A program made the translations under genes and the position numbers. From assembly GCA_038240335.1 (NCBI GenBank), contig JBBSDV010000182.1, forward strand, positions 1 to 5,941: DNA of 5,941 bases, in the 5' to 3' direction. Source of the DNA: JBBSDV01 sp038240335 (GTDB lineage Bacteria; Chloroflexota; Dehalococcoidia; DSTF01; JACRBR01). The notes under the pieces were generated by a model. The model worked only from the letters and a program-made list of their open reading frames with translations. It was not told the DNA's origin and did not search any database. Position 1 is the first letter of the stretch. Every line of letters begins with the position of its first letter. Shown in pieces: positions 1 through 5,459 of the stretch.

Positions 1-171
1 CCAGCCGCCGAGGCCGGAGAGGAGGGTAGCGACGACGGCGACGACGATGGCGGGAATAGTGGAATTGGGATCGCTGCGGACTTCGTCAAACACGGTCGTA
101 TCGAGCATGGCGAGCCGCTTGAGGCGCTGCATGAGGACGTTGACATCCATTCCACCGGCTTGTTGCATCAT
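1..171 (-). CDS. YIP1-like membrane protein, N-terminal fragment (runs off left edge)
   Basis: The first 57 codons of a minus-strand gene are visible, and the reading frame is open to the window edge. The start is a double ATG (MMQQAGG...) placed 7 nt after a good GGAGG. The N-terminus is a short soluble, basic/amphipathic segment (about residues 8-22), followed by LDTTVFDEVRSDPNST (about 22-37) and then the hydrophobic stretch IPAIVVAVVATLLSGLGGW (from residue 39), which looks like the first membrane helix. This layout, with a short cytoplasmic lead and a 'VFxEVxxDP' segment just before the first helix, resembles bacterial YIP1-domain integral membrane proteins of unknown physiological role. 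The assignment rests on pattern only, and the diagnostic later helices lie outside the window. It is downstream of the thiolase gene on the same strand but separated by 177 bp and has its own ribosome binding site, so it is probably a separate unit. An unrelated multi-pass membrane protein is the main alternative. Confidence 0.6.
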   Translation of the reverse strand, partial: MMQQAGGMDVNVLMQRLKRLAMLDTTVFDEVRSDPNSTIPAIVVAVVATLLSGLGGW

Positions 172-176
172 GACTC

Positions 177-183
177 CACCTCC
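177..183 (-). promoter_or_regulatory. Strong Shine-Dalgarno of the YIP1-like gene
   Basis: On the minus strand the sequence reads GGAGGTG, followed by GAGTC and the first ATG (171-169), giving 7 nt between GGAGG and the start. It fixes the start of the YIP1-like gene and contrasts with the thiolase, apgM and dapF starts, which have no recognisable Shine-Dalgarno. Confidence 0.75.
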
Positions 184-210
184 CCTGCTGGCATCCGTGC
201 CAGACGTGTG

Positions 211-226
211 CTCAACAAACGTTGAG
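211..226. repeat. Perfect 6-bp inverted repeat upstream of the YIP1-like gene
   Basis: CTCAAC (211-216) and GTTGAG (221-226) are exact reverse complements around the loop AAAC. The palindrome lies about 40-55 nt upstream of the YIP1-like start, in a local AT-rich patch (about 211-262). It could be an operator half-site pair or a small 5'-leader hairpin; the sequence alone does not decide. A second pairing, CAACAAA (213-219) with TTTGTTG (246-252), overlaps it and would be mutually exclusive with it in RNA. Confidence 0.45.
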
Positions 227-276
227 ATGCATAGCTAATACATCATTTGTTGGTAGTTGTCTAGCGCGGCCGCAGA

Positions 277-303
277 GATCCGATGCGCAAGATATTTCGG
301 ATC
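277..303. repeat. Perfect 7-bp inverted repeat (possible hairpin) between thiolase and YIP1-like genes
   Basis: GATCCGA (277-283) and TCGGATC (297-303) are exact reverse complements with a 13-nt loop. On the minus strand this hairpin would form about 46 nt after the thiolase stop codon. No T-tract follows it, so it is not a classic intrinsic terminator; it could be a 3'-end stabilising stem or a binding site. A weaker stem, GCCGAA (313-318) with TTCGGC (337-342), lies closer to the thiolase stop. No gene or RNA was recognised elsewhere in 172-348. Confidence 0.45.
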
Positions 304-348
304 GGGTTCGACGCCGAATCAGGCCTCGGCTCGTCGTTCGGCTTCGTC

Positions 349-1539
349 TCAATCCGCGTTCGGCGAGAGGATAAGGGTAGAGTGATGATCAAGGATGCCG
401 CCGTTGCCGGTGACTAGGATGATGTTGTGCTTGGGGATCTGCCGCGCGTCGCCCTTGCCGCGCGCCTGGATGACGCCCTCAGACAGCGGCGTCATGCCCC
501 ACATGTAGAAGGCGCTGAGCTGGCCGCCGCCGGTGTTCGTCGGCAGTGCGCCGCCGGGGCCGAGCTTGCCGTCCTCGACGAACGGGCCCCCTTCGCCCTT
601 TGCGCAGAAGCCGTAGTCCTCAAGGGTCACGAGCACCGTGTAGGTGTAGCAGTCGTAGGCCTGCACGACGTCGACGTCGCCGGTCGTGATTCCGGCCATC
701 GCGAACGCCTTCTCCTTCGACGTCGGCGCGCCGGTCTGCGTTTCGACGTCCCAGCCCTTGCGCCGCATATCGCCGGGGTGCCCCTGCCCCATGCCGAGGA
801 CGTACGCCGGCGGCTGCGCGAGGTCGCGGGCCTCATCGGCGCGGGAAACGATGACGGCGACACCGCCGTTCGAGACGAGGCAGCAGTCGAGCAGGTGCAG
901 CGGCTCGGCAACCCAGCGCGAGGCCCGATAGTCGTCGAGGGTGATCGGCTCGCGGTGCGCGGCGATCGGGTTCTTTGTCGCCCAGGCGCGCTCGGCGACG
1001 GCGATGGCGCCGAGCTGGTCGCTCGTCGTGCCGTACATGGCCATGTGGCGGCGCGTCGCGAGCGCGTAATGGGCGTTGATACCGAGGACGCCGAACGCGG
1101 GGTAGAGGCCGCCCATGCCGGACGGCCGCGTCGGCCGGCCCATGCCGGCGTAGGCGGAACCGCCGCCGCGGCCCTCCTGCAACGGGGCGTCGGCGAAGAC
1201 GCAGACGACGTGGTTCGCGAGGCCGTGGATCACCTGCATGGCGGCGTACTGCACCATCACGTTCGCGGTGGCGCCGCCGCAGGTCATGCTCGAGAGGAGG
1301 CGGAGGTTCGTCAGGCCGAGGTAGTTCTGGAGGCCGACGCCGCCCATGCCGCCGAGCGAGGAGACGCCGGGATTCACGAGCAGGCCGTCAATCTGCTCCT
1401 TGCGGAGGCCGGCGTCGGCGACGGCGCGCTGCACCGCCTCGGCGGCGAAGTGCGATGCGTCGTGCCCGTAGACGCGGCCCATCTCGGAGATGCCGAGGCC
1501 AGTGATCGCTGCTTTGCCGCGCAGTTCTCGTCCGTCCAT
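349..1539 (-). CDS. Thiolase-superfamily protein (acetyl-CoA acetyltransferase / lipid-transfer-type thiolase)
   Basis: This 396-residue protein has the normal length and layout of the SCP-x/lipid-transfer branch of thiolases. AITGLGISEMGR (residues 11-22) is the usual N-terminal strand and turn. SSMTCGGATANV (83-94) carries the expected nucleophile Cys87. NPIAAHREPITLDDYRASR (190-208) and the following PLHLLDCCLVSNGG (213-226) are typical family blocks. VQAYDCYTYTVLVTLEDYGF (292-311) leads into GEGG, and NTGGGQLSAFYMWGM (335-349) and TGNGG (377-381) close the fold. The usual 'GHP' histidine and second 'CxGGG' cysteine of degradative and biosynthetic thiolases are not seen in these last two motifs, so the reaction is uncertain: an acyl-CoA thiolase variant or a retro-aldolase of the Ltp type is possible. 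The start is set at ATG 1539. The longest ORF begins 32 codons upstream (1635), but that extension (YKLRTTNDKLPSHSPLRRR) is unlike any thiolase, runs through a heptamer repeat and has no family match. No Shine-Dalgarno precedes 1539, but a TACCCTC motif does. No DUF35 partner gene is visible next to it. Confidence 0.88.
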   Translation of the reverse strand: MDGRELRGKAAITGLGISEMGRVYGHDASHFAAEAVQRAVADAGLRKEQIDGLLVNPGVSSLGGMGGVGLQNYLGLTNLRLLSSMTCGGATANVMVQYAAMQVIHGLANHVVCVFADAPLQEGRGGGSAYAGMGRPTRPSGMGGLYPAFGVLGINAHYALATRRHMAMYGTTSDQLGAIAVAERAWATKNPIAAHREPITLDDYRASRWVAEPLHLLDCCLVSNGGVAVIVSRADEARDLAQPPAYVLGMGQGHPGDMRRKGWDVETQTGAPTSKEKAFAMAGITTGDVDVVQAYDCYTYTVLVTLEDYGFCAKGEGGPFVEDGKLGPGGALPTNTGGGQLSAFYMWGMTPLSEGVIQARGKGDARQIPKHNIILVTGNGGILDHHSTLILSPNAD

Positions 1540-1546
1540 GCGGGAG

Positions 1547-1552
1547 AGGGTA
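1547..1552 (-). promoter_or_regulatory. Candidate -10 element for leaderless transcription of the thiolase gene
   Basis: Read on the minus strand, TACCCT (followed by C) lies 7 nt before the ATG at 1539, the distance at which transcription would begin at or next to the start codon. No Shine-Dalgarno is present between it and the ATG, and no convincing -35 was found. Support comes from the same TANNCTC pattern before apgM and dapF. Confidence 0.4.
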
Positions 1553-1583
1553 GCGATGCGGCGGCGTAGTGGCGAGTGGCTGG

Positions 1584-1625
1584 GAAGCTTGTCGTTTGTG
1601 GTTCGTAGTTTGTAGCTGACGGTTC
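1584..1625. repeat. Degenerate heptamer tandem repeat (about six 7-nt units)
   Basis: On the plus strand the units are GAAGCTT, GTCGTTT, GTGGTTC, GTAGTTT, GTAGCTG and ACGGTTC. Position 4 is G and position 6 is T in all six; position 1 is G in five. The consensus is about GTNGTTN. The array sits in the divergent spacer between the thiolase and apgM starts, is poorer in G+C than its surroundings, and its 7-nt period is incompatible with coding. It resembles short tandem heptamer repeats known from intergenic DNA of some bacteria such as cyanobacteria (STRR type). Two similar units, TTTGTTG and GTAGTTG, occur at 246-259 in the other thiolase-flanking spacer. Confidence 0.6.
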
Positions 1626-1646
1626 CGAGGTACATGTGGGCGCGTA

Positions 1647-1673
1647 TTCACACGGATTGGGGCGTGATAGACT
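1647..1673 (+). promoter_or_regulatory. Candidate promoter of the apgM operon (leaderless)
   Basis: TTCACA (1647-1652) is one mismatch from TTGACA, and TAGACT (1668-1673) matches TATAAT at four of six positions; the spacer is short (15 nt). TAGACT ends 6 nt before the GTG at 1680, so transcription would start at about the start codon. An in-frame TAG at 1668-1670 rules out any start further upstream, and no Shine-Dalgarno is present. Confidence 0.5.
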
Positions 1674-1679
1674 CGGGCC

Positions 1680-2882
1680 GTGAATCTGGAACTTCTCCGT
1701 GAACTGTCGGTGCCGAACGATACGAAGATCCTGTTGCTCGTCATCGACGGACTCGGCGGGCTGCCGAATGAGACGGGGCGCTCCGAGCTCGAGCAGGCGA
1801 ACATCCCGCATCTCGACCGGCTCGCGCACGACAGCATCTGCGGGCTGACGATGCCGGTTGCGTACGGCGTGACGCCGGGCAGTGGACCCGGGCACCTGGG
1901 GCTCTTCGGGTACGACCCGGAGCGCTATACCGTCGGCCGCGGTGTGCTCGAGGCGCTGGGCATCGACTTCGATCTGCAGCCGTCGGACCTGGCGGCGCGC
2001 GGCAACTTCTGCACCGTCGACGAGGAGGGGCTGATCACCGATCGCCGCGCAGGGCGCATCGCGACGGAGCGCAGCGCGCCGCTCTGTGAGCGGCTCGCGC
2101 AGATCAGGCTGCCGGGCGTAGAGGTGTTCGTCGAGCCAGTGCGCGACCACCGATTCCTGCTCGTGCTACGCGGCGAGGGGCTCTCGGATCGCGTCACGGA
2201 GACGGATCCGCAGCGGGAGGGCCAGACGCCGCTGCCGGTGCGAGCGCTGGCGCCGGAGGCCGACACCACCGCTCGCCTGCTTAACGACTGGGTCGCGGAG
2301 GCGGCGAAGGTGCTGCGCAACGACGCGCCGGCGAACATGCTGACACTCCGCGGCATCGCGAAGCGTCCGTCGATGCCGTCGATCTTAGAGACCTGCAAAT
2401 TCCGCGCCGCCGCTATCGCGGCGTACCCGATGTACCGCGGGCTGGCGAAGCTCGTCGGCATGGACGTGCTCAGCACGGGGGCGACGTTCGCGGACGAGGT
2501 CGAGACCTTGAAGCAGCGCTGGAACGATTACGACTTCTTCTTCATTCATTTCAAGCGCGCCGACGCGGCGGGCGAGGATGGCGACTTCCAAGCGAAGATA
2601 GCGGCGCTGGAGGAGGTCGACACGTACGTCGACGCGCTGCACCAGATGCAGGCCGATGTTTTCATGGTGGGCGGCGATCACTCGACGCCGGCTGTCGTTG
2701 CGGGGCACTCGTGGCACCCTGTGCCGTTTCTGTTCCACGCTCGCAGGTTCAACCAGGCCGACCAGGTCGAGGGGTTCAACGAAAAAGCGTGCGGCCGCGG
2801 CGTGCTTGGCACATTTCCGGCGAAGGAGGTGCTGTCGCTCGCGATGGCGCACGCCGGCCGGCTGACGAAGTACGGAGCGTAG
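1680..2882 (+). CDS. apgM: 2,3-bisphosphoglycerate-independent phosphoglycerate mutase, archaeal type
   Basis: This enzyme interconverts 3-phosphoglycerate and 2-phosphoglycerate in the cytoplasm (glycolysis/gluconeogenesis), using a phosphoserine intermediate and two divalent metals of the alkaline-phosphatase superfamily. The 400-residue length fits the ApgM family (about 400) and not the roughly 510-residue GpmI type. Visible motifs are LLLVIDGLGGLP (18-29, metal ligand Asp23), NIPHLDRLA (41-49), and TPGSGPGHLGLFGYDP (65-80), where Ser68 is the expected phosphorylated serine. After the inserted phosphatase-like middle region come DFFFIHFKRADAAGEDGDF (285-303, Asp295) and MVGGDHSTP (329-337, Asp333 and His334), then GHSWHPVP (342-349, His343). 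At residue 299 a Glu stands where archaeal members commonly have His (DxxGH); I believe this occurs in bacterial ApgM proteins but cannot check it here. The start is GTG 1680, since an in-frame stop lies 12 nt upstream. It is the first gene of the plus-strand cluster and is followed 3 nt later by tpiA. Confidence 0.95.
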   Translation: MNLELLRELSVPNDTKILLLVIDGLGGLPNETGRSELEQANIPHLDRLAHDSICGLTMPVAYGVTPGSGPGHLGLFGYDPERYTVGRGVLEALGIDFDLQPSDLAARGNFCTVDEEGLITDRRAGRIATERSAPLCERLAQIRLPGVEVFVEPVRDHRFLLVLRGEGLSDRVTETDPQREGQTPLPVRALAPEADTTARLLNDWVAEAAKVLRNDAPANMLTLRGIAKRPSMPSILETCKFRAAAIAAYPMYRGLAKLVGMDVLSTGATFADEVETLKQRWNDYDFFFIHFKRADAAGEDGDFQAKIAALEEVDTYVDALHQMQADVFMVGGDHSTPAVVAGHSWHPVPFLFHARRFNQADQVEGFNEKACGRGVLGTFPAKEVLSLAMAHAGRLTKYGA

Positions 2883-2885
2883 CCG

Positions 2886-3653
2886 ATGCAGCGCATCCCG
2901 ATCGTCGCCGGCAATTGGAAGATGAATGCGACGCGCGACAGCGCCGTGGAACTCGCGCGGGCGATCCGCGAGCGCGCTGACGGCACCGTCGGTGTCGAGA
3001 AGATCGTCTGTCCGCCGTTCGTGTACCTGCAGGCCGTGGCCGACGCGCTCGCCGGCTCGACGATCGCGGTCGGCGCGCAGAACCTGTACTGGGAAGAGAA
3101 GGGCGCGTTTACCGGGGAGATCAGCGTCACGCAGGTGGCGGAGGTCGCGCGGCACGTGATCATCGGCCACAGCGAGCGTCGCCAGTATTTTGGCGAGACC
3201 GACGAGACGGTGAACCGCCGGACGCGCGCCACGATCGAACATGGGCTCGTGCCGATCATTTGTGTCGGCGAGACGCTCGGGCAGCGCGAGGCGAACGAGA
3301 CCGAGGCCGTCCTGGTGCGGCAGACGGCGGCCGGTCTCGCCGGCATCGATATTGGCCCGGAGCTGATCGTCGCGTATGAGCCGGTCTGGGCGATCGGCAC
3401 CGGCCTCGCCGCCGATGGCGCGACCGCGGAGGCGGCGATCGGGCTGATTCGGCGCACCCTGCGGGGTATCGCGGGCGACGCTGCCGAGCACATACGCATC
3501 CTGTACGGCGGATCGGTAACGGCGGAGAATGTCCGTGAGTACATGCAGCAGCCCGACATCGACGGCAGCCTCGTCGGCGGCGCGTCGCTCAAGGCCGACA
3601 GCTTCGTCGGCATCATCGAAGGCACGGCAGCGGCGGTGACGGGGCGGGCGTGA
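2886..3653 (+). CDS. tpiA: Triosephosphate isomerase
   Basis: This TIM-barrel enzyme interconverts dihydroxyacetone phosphate and glyceraldehyde 3-phosphate in the cytoplasm, normally as a dimer. All key residues are present: GNWKMN (9-14) with Asn10 and Lys12, GAQN (63-66), IIGHSERR (92-99) with the electrophile His95, and AYEPVWAIGTG (163-173) with the catalytic base Glu165 followed by the flexible loop 6. LYGGSV (206-211) and DGSLVGGASL (226-235) form the phosphate-binding end of the barrel. At 255 residues it is full length. The start ATG lies 3 nt after the apgM stop, with GGAG at 2874-2877 inside the apgM tail as a ribosome binding site, so translation is likely coupled to apgM. Its stop overlaps the start of miaA. 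Pairing with apgM puts two steps of the same triose-phosphate part of the pathway under one transcript. Confidence 0.98.
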   Translation: MQRIPIVAGNWKMNATRDSAVELARAIRERADGTVGVEKIVCPPFVYLQAVADALAGSTIAVGAQNLYWEEKGAFTGEISVTQVAEVARHVIIGHSERRQYFGETDETVNRRTRATIEHGLVPIICVGETLGQREANETEAVLVRQTAAGLAGIDIGPELIVAYEPVWAIGTGLAADGATAEAAIGLIRRTLRGIAGDAAEHIRILYGGSVTAENVREYMQQPDIDGSLVGGASLKADSFVGIIEGTAAAVTGRA

Positions 3654-4555
3654 CGCCGCGGCTGATCGCGGTCGCCGGCGCAACGGCGACGGGCAAGACG
3701 CCACTGGCGATCGCGCTTGCGCGGCGACTCGATGGCGAGATTGTCAACGCCGACTCGCGGCAGATCTACCGCGGCATGGACATCGGGACGGCAAAGCCGA
3801 GCGCGGTCGAGCGCGCAACCGTGCCGCACCATCTCCTCGACATCATCGCGCCTGACGAGCCGTTTAGCCTCGCGCTGTATCTCGATCGCGCGCGCACGAC
3901 GCTCGACGAAATCTGGGCGCGCGGCAAGCCCCCGATCCTCGTCGGCGGCACGGGCCAATACGTCTGGTCGGTGATCGAGGGGTGGCGTGTGCCGCGCGTG
4001 CCGCCGGATCACGCACTTCGTGCCGAGTTGCAGGAGCGCGCGGAACGCGACGGCACGGAGACGCTCGTCGCCGATCTGCAAGCGATCGATGCCTCGAGCG
4101 CGGAGATGATTGACAGGCGGAACGTGCGGAGGATCATCCGCGCGATCGAAGTGACGCGCGCGACCGGCGTGCCGTTCAGCGACTGGCGCAAGAAGGATAT
4201 GCCGCCGTTCGGAACTACGATCGTCGGCCTGAGGCTAGACCGGACGGCCCTGCATGCGCGCATCGACGCGCGGGTGGATGCGATGATCGCCGCGGGGCTC
4301 GTCGAGGAGGTGCAGGCGCTCACGGCCTCTGGTTACGGGTGCGATCTGGCGGCGATGGGAAGCATCGGCTATCGCGAGATCTGCGGGTACCTGAGCGGCG
4401 AGGCGACGCTCGAGGCAGCGACCGCGCGCATAAAGACCGAAACGCACCGCCTCGCGCGGATGCAGCACACGTGGTTCCGCGACGACGACGAGCGCATCGC
4501 CTGGCTCGACGCGGACGACACCGATCTGGTGGAGCGCGCGCTTGCCACGATGTGA
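3650..4555 (+). CDS. miaA: tRNA dimethylallyltransferase (tRNA isopentenyltransferase)
   Basis: MiaA transfers a dimethylallyl group from DMAPP to N6 of A37 in tRNAs that read codons starting with U. The protein has 301 residues, normal for the family. Diagnostic segments are the P-loop GATATGKT (10-17), NADSRQIYRGMDIGTAKP (33-50) with Asp35 and Gln38, LLDIIAPDEPFS (62-73), VGGTGQYVWSVIEG (98-111) with Thr101 of the active channel, DRRNVRRIIRAIEV (155-168), MGSIGYREI (236-244), and the C-terminal tRNA-contacting HRLARMQHTWFR (266-277). The start is GTG 3650, which overlaps the tpiA stop by 4 nt (GTGA), so translation is probably coupled to tpiA. The next possible metabolic link downstream, dapF, is separated by 64 nt. 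No truncation or frameshift is seen. The P-loop differs slightly from the commoner GPTAxGKS form but keeps the Gly, Lys and Thr that matter. Confidence 0.97.
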   Translation: MTPRLIAVAGATATGKTPLAIALARRLDGEIVNADSRQIYRGMDIGTAKPSAVERATVPHHLLDIIAPDEPFSLALYLDRARTTLDEIWARGKPPILVGGTGQYVWSVIEGWRVPRVPPDHALRAELQERAERDGTETLVADLQAIDASSAEMIDRRNVRRIIRAIEVTRATGVPFSDWRKKDMPPFGTTIVGLRLDRTALHARIDARVDAMIAAGLVEEVQALTASGYGCDLAAMGSIGYREICGYLSGEATLEAATARIKTETHRLARMQHTWFRDDDERIAWLDADDTDLVERALATM

Positions 4556-4605
4556 CGCTGATGGCGCCGCGTCCCGCTTGCTTCCCGATGCGCCGGTGAG
4601 CGCGG

Positions 4606-4611
4606 TATCCT
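4606..4611 (+). promoter_or_regulatory. Candidate internal -10 element before dapF (leaderless)
   Basis: TATCCT (followed by C) ends 8 nt before the dapF ATG at 4620, and no Shine-Dalgarno lies between. It repeats the TANNCTC arrangement seen before apgM and the thiolase. The -35 region is weak. If used, dapF and the following gene could be transcribed independently of the apgM-tpiA-miaA promoter. Confidence 0.4.
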
Positions 4612-4619
4612 CAGTCGCG

Positions 4620-5459
4620 ATGGAATTCACGAAGCTACACGGCACCGGCAACGACTTCGTCGTCCTCGACGCGCGGGAGATCGAGCGAGATTGGCCGGCG
4701 CTGGCGGTGGCGGTCTGCGACCGGCACTTCGGTGTCGGCGGCGACGGGATGATCCTCGCCGCACCGTCGGAGCGCGCGGACGTGCGGATGCGCATCTTCA
4801 ACGCTGACGGCTCGGAGGCCGAGATGTCGGGCAACGGCATGCGGTGCCTTGCGAAGTTCGCCGCCGACAACGGCATCGTCGCGCCGCAGGACGACGAATT
4901 CGACGTGGAGACCGGCGCTGGTGTCCTGCGCGTGCGGGTGACGACCGAACGCGGCTTCGTGACGAGCGTGCGCGAGAGCATGGGCGCGCCGCGGCTCGAC
5001 CCGCTCGAGATCCCCGTCGCCATCGACGCGCCACCGCCGATCATGAACTTTGATCTCAGCGTCGATGGCGCATCGATCGCGATCACTCCCGTGTCGATGG
5101 GGAACCCGCACGCGGTGCACTTCCAAGGCGCGGCCGTCGGCGACTACCCGCTGCACCGCGTCGGTCCGCTGGTCGAACATCACGCGCTGTTCCCGAATCG
5201 CACGAACTTTGAAGTCGTGCGCATCGTCGATCGTTCTCACGCGGAGATGCGCGTCTGGGAGCGCGGTGTAGGGGAGACGCTCTCGTGCGGCTCCGGCGCG
5301 TCGGCGACGATGACTGCGGCGCGGCTGCTCGATCTCGTCGATGGGGTTATGGAGCTACGGGTGCCGGGTGGCGTGCTGCAGCTCGAATGGGATGGTGAAG
5401 GCGAGGTCATCCTCACGGGACCGGTCGTCGAAGTGTTCCGCGGCAGCTGGCCCGACTGA
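4620..5459 (+). CDS. dapF: Diaminopimelate epimerase
   Basis: DapF converts LL-diaminopimelate to meso-diaminopimelate in the cytoplasm, a cofactor-free two-cysteine racemisation that feeds lysine and, where present, peptidoglycan synthesis. The 279-residue product has the two-fold DapF architecture. N-terminal half: MEFTKLHGTGNDFVVLD (1-17, Asn11), GVGGDGMIL (38-46), and NADGSEAEMSGNGMRCLAKF (61-80) with active-site Cys76. C-terminal half: VSMGNPHAV (158-166), NRTNFEVV (193-200), RVWERGVGETLSCGSGASAT (211-230) with active-site Cys223, and a closing beta segment to residue 279. Both catalytic cysteines are present. The start is ATG 4620, since the reading frame extends further upstream through a TTG at 4542, but those 26 residues overlap the end of miaA and match no DapF N-terminus, while MEFTKLHGTGND does. 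It has no Shine-Dalgarno. Its TGA overlaps the ATG of the next gene by one base. Confidence 0.97.
   Translation: MEFTKLHGTGNDFVVLDAREIERDWPALAVAVCDRHFGVGGDGMILAAPSERADVRMRIFNADGSEAEMSGNGMRCLAKFAADNGIVAPQDDEFDVETGAGVLRVRVTTERGFVTSVRESMGAPRLDPLEIPVAIDAPPPIMNFDLSVDGASIAITPVSMGNPHAVHFQGAAVGDYPLHRVGPLVEHHALFPNRTNFEVVRIVDRSHAEMRVWERGVGETLSCGSGASATMTAARLLDLVDGVMELRVPGGVLQLEWDGEGEVILTGPVVEVFRGSWPD

Noticed and set aside
47..238. Plus-strand ORF of 63 codons at the left end
   Set aside because: It is opposite the YIP1-like start, which has a strong Shine-Dalgarno and a plausible membrane helix; its own product has no recognisable features.
277..342. Intrinsic terminator after the thiolase gene
   Set aside because: Stems exist (277-303 and 313-342), but neither is followed by a T-tract on the minus strand and the second has a long loop, so a terminator call is not supported.
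427..1569. Long plus-strand ORF (380 codons) antisense to the thiolase gene
   Set aside because: Its product is an Ala/Arg/Gly/Asp/Val/His-rich string with no recognisable motif, while the opposite strand encodes a clear thiolase. Long open antisense frames are expected in G+C-rich coding DNA.
1540..1635. N-terminal 32-residue extension of the thiolase
   Set aside because: The extension crosses a 7-nt repeat and a candidate promoter, and has no thiolase-like sequence; the family N-terminus begins just after ATG 1539.
2385..4081. Two long overlapping minus-strand ORFs (439 and 467 codons; 2385-3704 and 2678-4081) across apgM, tpiA and miaA
   Set aside because: They lie opposite three enzymes with intact catalytic motifs, overlap each other in different frames, and have low-complexity Arg/Ala/Ser-rich products. 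They are composition shadows.
4561..4599. Possible 12-codon leader peptide (ATG GCG CCG ... TGA) before dapF
   Set aside because: It has no Shine-Dalgarno, no run of regulatory codons and no attenuator-like stem set after it; the frame is probably accidental.
4542..4619. Extended dapF start at TTG 4542
   Set aside because: The added 26 residues overlap the end of miaA and are unrelated to DapF; MEFTKLHGTGND from 4620 matches the family start.
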